Source: an uncultured Porphyromonadaceae bacterium (GTDB lineage Bacteria > Bacteroidota > Bacteroidia > Bacteroidales > Muribaculaceae). Taken from it: a DNA stretch of 51,745 nucleotides. The stretch covers positions 1 to 51,745 of the forward strand of contig CALKRW010000047.1 of the NCBI GenBank assembly GCA_937989585.1. Reading direction: 5' to 3'. Below, one piece after another: positions 46,655 to 51,745 of the stretch (the first letter of the stretch is position 1; the number at the start of each line of letters is the position of its first letter). The position numbers were made by a program, and so were the translations under genes. The notes beneath the pieces are model-generated. The model was not told the origin of the DNA. It was given only the letters and a program-made list of their open reading frames with translations, and did no database searches.

Positions 46655-49600
46655 CTGATAATAAGTTTTTTGATTGATTTGGTTTCTGTTTTTTCGAGAT
46701 ACAGGTTGATTATCGCGGTTGCGTCCTGGGTGTCGATTCTGCCGTCGGCTGTAACGTCGGCGTTCACCGTGTTGAGGTTGACGGGATTTCCGAGATAATA
46801 GTTACGTGTGGCCACGACGTCGTTCGAGTCGATGGCTCCGTTGTCGTCGGCATCGCCGGCGAGGGAGTTGAGCGCGGCTTCGCTCTGGCGGTTTCCGGCA
46901 CGGTCGGTGGCGAGGACGGCGAATGTGGCGTTCTCAATCGCCGTGGGCGAGGTGTACGAGAACGAGTCGCCCTCGATGCCGGTCTTCACGGCAGTCCACT
47001 TGTCCGTTCCGTCGGCCTTCATGTATAGGTCGTAGAACCATATTCCCGAACCGCTGTCGCTGCCTTCGGCCGTGAAGTCGAATGTCAGCTTGTCGGTGGT
47101 AGACTGCGAGACAATCTTGGCACGGGGCAGGGTGTAGTCGGTGACGTTGGTCCATACCGGTGTCGGGATGGGCTGGTTCTGGTCGAAGACGATTTCGGCG
47201 CCAGCGCTTATCTCTGTGCCGTCGCTCAGGTTGGGACGGAGGCCGATGGAGAAGGTGAGGAAGCCTGTGCCACGGCCCGAATCGTCGTTCACGGGCAGGA
47301 TGCCGTCTTCCAGATAGGTCACCTCGTCGAGCGTCAGCGGGTCGAGCGAGCGGAGTTTCCACTCGGCCAGGCCGGTCTTGCTGTCGAAGTCGAAGGTCAG
47401 TTCGGCGATGGCGTTGATTGCCGGACGCATGTCGAGGGTCCTGACGAAGTGGTGTCCCTCGGGGAGGTCAATCTCCTTGTCGCCGATGGTGAGCGTGAGC
47501 GCGCGGAATGTCGCGAGGTCGAGTGTCGAGGCGTCGGCCACGCTCTTCACGTTGATTGTCGATGCGGGTGCGTTGGCTATCTCGGGGTCGTTCTCGAACT
47601 CGATGGTATAGTTCAGGGTCTTCACGCTGCGGCCTATGTGGTTCGTGCCGGAGGGCGACTGATAGCCCTTCATGTCGTTCGGGTCGCCCGACTGGTAGCA
47701 GTCGATGTTTCCAAGCGAGAGGTCGGCGCCGTCCGGCGGTACGTCGTTCGCCCAGTTCGGGTGGGTGTTCGACAGCCTCGAGCCTCCATCGCGGTTGAAT
47801 GTAATCTTATACCTGACAAGACCCGAATTGAATATCGACTGGAAGTTGTATGTATTGTAGATCGTCTTGGCTCCGGTGTGGGCGAAGTAGCCTTGGCCTG
47901 TATAGCCTATGGGCATCGTGGTGCCGGCGACAGGTATCTGATAGAGAGCGTAGGCGCCCGAATTTGCATAACTGAAACCACTCCGGGCAACCTGGCCATA
48001 GTATGCAACCTTGACCACTTTCGTGCGTGGCGACTTCACGGCCATGTTGCTTGCTATGGTTTCCGGCTCGTCGAGTTCGCTTGCCGAATAGTCGAGGCAG
48101 CCGTTGTTCTCAAGGTCATGGAACAGGCGGCAGAAGTCGAGGAACGAGAACGAGTTGCCATATATCGGTTCCTCCACCTTGCTGAGGTCGTAGCCCTCGG
48201 CGCTCATTTCGGCAAGTTCGTCGCTCCAGGGCTTTCCGGCCCATGCGTATGTCGGAACTATCTCATGCGGCGCTGTGGTGTATCCGATCGTGAATGTCTT
48301 CGTCTCGTTCGGGCCGAGGTAGGGTATCAGCATCGGGGCGAACGAGCCTGTCGAGCCGGTGCCGAGCAGGTCGGCGGTCTCGTAGACAACGGGAACCGAG
48401 TCCTCGAACTGCCTGTCGTTGACAATCTGGAAATCAAGGAAGTCGACGGTACCTCCGCGTTCTGTATGCCTTACGGCGATGCCAAGGGGTACGCCCCATT
48501 TGCCTACGTTGCTGCGGTTGGTCACCTTTATATAAGTCTGATAGGGTGTTCCGATTTTCCTCGAAGGCTCGATCTCGACGGCTATCTCGCCTTCCTTGGC
48601 ATCCTCGACGGTCAGCACAGCCGATGACAGGATTTCTTCAACGGCATTCTTCTCCTTGTCGGTGAAGAGGCCCTTGAGTCTGTATTCTCCCATATTGGGT
48701 TTGTTCTCGTCGAAATCGATGATGGCACGCAGGCTGTAGTTGTCGGCAATGGTTAACTCGCCGACCGGAATCACGCTGTTTCCGTCGGTCAGTGTGAGCG
48801 AGTCGAGCGAATCGAAGCCGTTGCCCGACACGTTCATCTCGAAGACGCCCCGGTTGGCGCTCCGGCTGACGCTCTGCTCGAGCAGTGCGAACTTGTGGAT
48901 GTGGCTGAAATCTACGTTGGCCTCATTGCCGTAAACAATGTCATGCACGGCGACATAGTAAGTGCCGTTCTGGCGTGCCGTGAGACTGCGGTTGGCGGTC
49001 GCGTCGGCACCGGTGGCCCTGACAAGCGCCCGGGCATCGGGTGCGTAGACCTCGAGCATGCCCGCACGGTCAAGCCTGACATTTATCGAGTCGCCTATCT
49101 CCGCGTCAAAGCGGTAGAGTTTCACGGTGTTGGCCGCGATGTTGCCGGTATTGGCGCGTCCTGTAGCGATTGACGCGACCTCGTCGGGAATGGTTTTCAC
49201 GCGGACGTCGGTATAGGTGCGCGAGCCGGTCGAGACACGTCCGTCAGGGTCGGTGAAACGGATGTTGAAGTCGTTGCAGGCGTACAGCACCGGAGCGCCA
49301 TCCTCGATCGTGAAGGTGTGGCGGCGCGAGCGGAACGGCTGTTCGGGTACGTCGAACAGCCGCACTAGGCCGAAGGGATTGGTCACCTCGGACAGGTCTA
49401 CCGTCTGCATGGTCTCGGCATTGTCGTTTATCCAGTAGGCATACTGTCTTACGCCCTCGCCTCCTGCCGGAATCTTGACGAACCATGCGGTCTTTGTCGA
49501 GGTTGCCATTCCGTGGGGACTCGCCAGATATATGGTGACCGAGTGAAGTCCCGAGGTCAGTGCCGAGGCGTCGATGTCGAGATGCACGAACGAGTTGTTG

Positions 49601-50148
49601 GCGCCGGCCTCCATTTCTCCGGCATATTTCCCGTCAAGATAGTAGTAGGCCTTGAAGGTGGAACGCTGGAGGTCGGAGGGTACGCGCATGAACACAGCCT
49701 CGCGGTAGCCCATGGGAAGGCCTTCTTCCGATACTATTGTCATGCCCAGTGTGTGTAGGCCGAGGTCCACGCTGTTCATGTCGAGGTCAATGGCGAGAGT
49801 GCCTTGAGCCCCGACAGCCATTTTTTGTGTCTCGAACAGACGGCCATCCAAATAGAAGGTGGATGTCAGGGGTTTACTCTCGTCCCATCTCTTGGCTACT
49901 TTGAGAAACAGACGTGTGTGGGTCGACGAGACGCCGGCAGTGTCCGCGACATAGGCGTTGAAGGTATGGAAACCCTCGTCGAGTCCGTCTGTCGGAATTT
50001 CAAGACTGCCGGGAACGAACTGATGCTTCTCGCCGGATGTGTCGAACCAGTAGTGGCCCGTGATGCCGGCGCTGCCTTCGCCCCGCACAGCCAGACCGCC
50101 TGCGGCCACAATGGCGCACAGTGCGAGCCTTGATAATGTCTTTAGCAT
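46651..50148 (-). CDS. Large exported surface protein with C-terminal dockerin
   Basis: A 1165-residue protein. A signal peptide of ~24 residues is followed by several beta-sandwich repeats in the first 400 residues (FHTFNAYVADTAGV, LHTLGMTIVSEEG, LHSVTIYLASPHG share the pattern GLHxxxxxV). The middle region resembles a large repetitive adhesion or Big/fibronectin-like surface protein. Residues ~1092-1150 form a type I dockerin: two calcium loops, DADDNGAIDSND and DVTADGRIDTQD, each before a short helix. It ends KSIKKLIIR, a basic tail. The C-terminal dockerin suggests assembly with a cohesin-bearing partner. Substrate unknown. Confidence 0.75.
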   Translation of the reverse strand: MLKTLSRLALCAIVAAGGLAVRGEGSAGITGHYWFDTSGEKHQFVPGSLEIPTDGLDEGFHTFNAYVADTAGVSSTHTRLFLKVAKRWDESKPLTSTFYLDGRLFETQKMAVGAQGTLAIDLDMNSVDLGLHTLGMTIVSEEGLPMGYREAVFMRVPSDLQRSTFKAYYYLDGKYAGEMEAGANNSFVHLDIDASALTSGLHSVTIYLASPHGMATSTKTAWFVKIPAGGEGVRQYAYWINDNAETMQTVDLSEVTNPFGLVRLFDVPEQPFRSRRHTFTIEDGAPVLYACNDFNIRFTDPDGRVSTGSRTYTDVRVKTIPDEVASIATGRANTGNIAANTVKLYRFDAEIGDSINVRLDRAGMLEVYAPDARALVRATGADATANRSLTARQNGTYYVAVHDIVYGNEANVDFSHIHKFALLEQSVSRSANRGVFEMNVSGNGFDSLDSLTLTDGNSVIPVGELTIADNYSLRAIIDFDENKPNMGEYRLKGLFTDKEKNAVEEILSSAVLTVEDAKEGEIAVEIEPSRKIGTPYQTYIKVTNRSNVGKWGVPLGIAVRHTERGGTVDFLDFQIVNDRQFEDSVPVVYETADLLGTGSTGSFAPMLIPYLGPNETKTFTIGYTTAPHEIVPTYAWAGKPWSDELAEMSAEGYDLSKVEEPIYGNSFSFLDFCRLFHDLENNGCLDYSASELDEPETIASNMAVKSPRTKVVKVAYYGQVARSGFSYANSGAYALYQIPVAGTTMPIGYTGQGYFAHTGAKTIYNTYNFQSIFNSGLVRYKITFNRDGGSRLSNTHPNWANDVPPDGADLSLGNIDCYQSGDPNDMKGYQSPSGTNHIGRSVKTLNYTIEFENDPEIANAPASTINVKSVADASTLDLATFRALTLTIGDKEIDLPEGHHFVRTLDMRPAINAIAELTFDFDSKTGLAEWKLRSLDPLTLDEVTYLEDGILPVNDDSGRGTGFLTFSIGLRPNLSDGTEISAGAEIVFDQNQPIPTPVWTNVTDYTLPRAKIVSQSTTDKLTFDFTAEGSDSGSGIWFYDLYMKADGTDKWTAVKTGIEGDSFSYTSPTAIENATFAVLATDRAGNRQSEAALNSLAGDADDNGAIDSNDVVATRNYYLGNPVNLNTVNADVTADGRIDTQDATAIINLYLEKTETKSIKKLIIR

Positions 50149-50157
50149 GGGCGGGTC

Positions 50158-51156
50158 TTATTTGGCGTTAACCTCAATGTCGACAGACAGTTTGCCGTCC
50201 GCTGTAGTCTTGGGGGCGACGTTGAACTTCGTAATCTGAGGATTGGTAGGCGTGGGGTCGAAAGGCAGCGAGCCGCCGTATAGGCCGACTTCAGTTCCGT
50301 CATCACCGAGATACTTCTTTGCCTCATCGGTAAGTTGATAGAAAGTTCCTTCCTTGAAGAGTTGTGTGCCTTCGGGAACTATGGTGTTGTTGTGGGATTC
50401 CAGAGTATGCAAAAATGGATTATTATAATCTACATTATATATTTTACCACTCCAAATACTGTTAAATGCTGTGCCTCTACTTACACTAGATTCATCACCG
50501 TTAGAGTTAAGATATATCGAATTCTTCACTACGCAGTCAGTATCCTCAAAATAAGATTCATCCACTATTTCCAATATGCAGTTGGTTAATGAGTTATGTG
50601 AATTGTTACTAAAACGAGGTTCTCTAAGATAGCAGCCGTAAAATGTCATACTTGAACCTTCGCAAAACCAAACTTCACCTATAACACAGTTAATAAAAGA
50701 GGTCCTTTCAAAACCGCCTTGTCCAGAGTAACAGCTTAATCTGGCAAATCGGCATTTAGAAAACTGTGCCTCAAGAACACCTTGCATGGATACGCCATCT
50801 TCGCAAAGAATGCCTTCCAATTTAAAGAAATTTTCGCTGTTTGCATCAGCCTTAATCCAAAAATCACCTTTAAGAATAGTCGGCTCGATGTAGGGGTCGC
50901 TGTCGTTCACCTTGACGCCCATGCCGGCGCCGCGAACAGTGATGCGTTTTTCAAAATATACTGATGAGAAGGAACCCGACGAGAGGGTGATGACGTCGCC
51001 GTCGACTGCGGCGGTGTAGGCGTCGCGGAGTGCGTTGGCTCCGGTGTAGGACGTGATGGTGCCATCGTGTGTGAGTGTGGCGACCTGGACTGACTGTGCG
51101 CCTGCTGCGAATGTGACCGTGACAAGCAGGGCGAGCAATGAAAATAACTTTTTCAT
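50158..51156 (-). CDS. Exported beta-helix-like surface protein with mosaic core
   Basis: A 332-residue protein with a signal peptide (~1-20, ending AGAQ). N-terminal residues ~22-90 (GTITSYTGANALRDAYTAAVDGDVITLSSG) are a common Bacteroidales parallel beta-helix opening. The central part (~92-255) consists of short parallel beta-strand coils (CRFARLSCYSGQG, NCVIGEVWFCEGS, SLTNCILEIV) and is AT-rich (50391-50880), unlike its GC-rich flanks. The C-terminus has KFNVAPKTTADGKLSVDIEV. A replaced or shuffled core is inferred. First gene of the operon. Confidence 0.75.
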   Translation of the reverse strand: MKKLFSLLALLVTVTFAAGAQSVQVATLTHDGTITSYTGANALRDAYTAAVDGDVITLSSGSFSSVYFEKRITVRGAGMGVKVNDSDPYIEPTILKGDFWIKADANSENFFKLEGILCEDGVSMQGVLEAQFSKCRFARLSCYSGQGGFERTSFINCVIGEVWFCEGSSMTFYGCYLREPRFSNNSHNSLTNCILEIVDESYFEDTDCVVKNSIYLNSNGDESSVSRGTAFNSIWSGKIYNVDYNNPFLHTLESHNNTIVPEGTQLFKEGTFYQLTDEAKKYLGDDGTEVGLYGGSLPFDPTPTNPQITKFNVAPKTTADGKLSVDIEVNAK

Positions 51157-51199
51157 GACTGAAACGTATGCCCCCGGCTCACAGGCAGGCGATTGGTTT

Positions 51200-51530
51200 G
51201 ATTAGTTTTCAATTTTAAAATGAAAAGCGTGAGAGCCTTACTGTTGCCCGTCCCGCATCTTGAGGCCCTGGAATTGCCTTTCACGGTAGGACGGGCAAAC
51301 GCAGAGCCTCACGCAGAATATGATATACGCCACGGTTCACACGCTCGCGCGCATGACTGTGGAATAATATGCATATCCAACATAAGACATCTACTGTCTG
51401 TCTCATTCCCGACCGTGAATTGAAATTTTCCAGGTTTCAAGAAGCCAGGAAAGAGCGTCTGGTAAACGCCTTTCGGTTATGTCTTCGCATCCCTCCCGCA
51501 GGTCCCGCGACCGGGGCTCTGCAGTACGGT
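51200..51530 (-). ncRNA. Long structured leader or noncoding RNA upstream of the beta-helix gene
   Basis: From the promoter at 51569-51539 the minus strand runs ~370 nt without a plausible gene before the beta-helix start. Paired segments include GCGT/ACGC around 51445-51480, and a long stem in which TTGCCCGTCC (51246-51255) pairs with GGACGGGCAA (51291-51300), extended by GTGAG (51229) and CTCAC (51317). The last stem precedes TTTTCATTTT, a weak terminator. Either a riboregulatory leader or an independent RNA. It shows no match I know to tmRNA or RNase P. Confidence 0.4.
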
Positions 51531-51538
51531 CTGCCTTG

Positions 51539-51569
51539 CAAATTTATAACATTTCTTTCGAACTCACAA
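51539..51569 (-). promoter_or_regulatory. Promoter upstream of the surface-protein operon
   Basis: On the minus strand TTG (51569-51567), 20 nt, then TAAATTTG (51546-51539). The predicted start near 51532 gives a ~375-nt leader to the 51156 gene. Confidence 0.6.
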
Positions 51570-51620
51570 CCCTTTTCCACAAATCCCCGAAATTATTCCG
51601 CAAATTTTCGTATTGAATGT

Positions 51621-51643
51621 AGGGACGCTGAACGTGCGTCCCT
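51621..51643. repeat. REP-like hairpin
   Basis: AGGGACGC and GCGTCCCT pair across a 7-nt loop, followed by TACTGATTTTT. It resembles the hairpins at 9776 and 12503 in general form (palindrome with a conserved GTAC-like edge) but differs in sequence. Confidence 0.5.
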
Positions 51644-51690
51644 GTACTGATTTTTATTGGGCGAAAAATGAAAGAGACCGCGCCGTGTTG

Positions 51691-51745
51691 TGAACTGCAC
51701 CCCAAAAGTTAGACAAAAAACTTTTGGGGTGCTTTTTATGAAGTA
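51691..51745 (+). mobile_element. Left end of an IS3-type element with transposase start
   Basis: The terminal repeat begins TGAACTGCACCCC at 51691. A perfect 14-bp hairpin (GCACCCCAAAAGTT at 51697-51710 with its complement at 51719-51732) directly follows, and an ATG at 51738 opens the first transposase frame (MK...), cut off by the window end. The hairpin hides the ribosome site from outside transcripts. Intactness cannot be judged. Confidence 0.7.

Noticed and set aside
51200..51530. tmRNA or RNase P RNA
   Set aside because: Size and structure would allow it, but I see none of the conserved segments of either RNA (no tag-peptide frame, no GAGGAAAGTC-type core).

Overview
This window looks like chromosome from a gut Bacteroidales, most likely a Muribaculaceae-type genome. 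The core genes are GC-rich. Many genes are preceded by the Bacteroidota promoter pattern (TTG, about 19-21 nt, TAnnTTTG) and few have a strong Shine-Dalgarno. The genes themselves (polyprenyl synthase, polA, DUF2851, rimP-nusA-infB, menA, M13 peptidase, dockerin-type surface protein) are typical of that order. The family-level call is inference.

Layout. 1-1948 is an accessory patch: the tail of an IS3-type element, short repeats, a 45-bp relic of a prenyl-synthase 3' end, and a three-gene HipB-HipS-HipT toxin-antitoxin cassette sitting at the 3' end of the polyprenyl synthase gene. 1983-9531 holds core genes: polyprenyl synthase, divergent polA, DUF2851, an AraC regulator and a secreted nucleoside-hydrolase-like protein. 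9770-12523 is a lower-GC module (DUF1016 nuclease-like protein and an AAA/DUF4143 ATPase) bounded by two direct copies of a 27-bp palindromic repeat; a helically phased array of five 13-bp repeats lies between the two genes. 12621-17140 has an FNT-like channel, a PCMD protein, the operon aroA / small membrane protein / metal ABC permease, and tRNA-Asp.

17276-20590 is a second accessory patch: a secreted protein, a decayed HipBA pair with a large internal hipA deletion, a solo IS end, two coupled small secreted genes, and a strong candidate 6S-like noncoding RNA with its own promoter and terminator. 20903-25694 is one leftward operon mixing sugar-nucleotide genes (FdtA/FdtB-like, O-methyltransferase) with rbfA, a LolC/E-type permease and a radical SAM enzyme. 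26206-30500 is AT-richer and carries four exported proteins of unknown function plus 9-bp-periodic intergenic repeats. Its last gene is a paralogue of the secreted gene at 17437: the two share a nearly identical leader at DNA level and the same downstream 36-bp repeat, while their mature regions have diverged.

30657-45785 is core: rsmA/ksgA (with four tandem copies of its start region in the leader), mgtE, a YifB/ComM ATPase, rimP-nusA-infB with an attenuator-like leader, a FolK-TrmH fusion, menA, an APC permease, an M13 metallopeptidase and a PH-domain membrane protein. 45956-51156 is a leftward surface-protein operon: a beta-helix protein with an AT-rich replaced core, a 1165-residue dockerin-bearing protein and a cohesin-like protein. 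Upstream of it is a long structured leader with its own promoter. The window ends at the left tip of another IS3-type element.

No complete novel defence system could be demonstrated. The most unusual signals are the leader/3'-repeat cassette of the secreted paralogues, the phased repeat array, the 6S-like RNA, the tandem ksgA start modules and the mosaic beta-helix gene. Alignments and repeat counts were made by eye.
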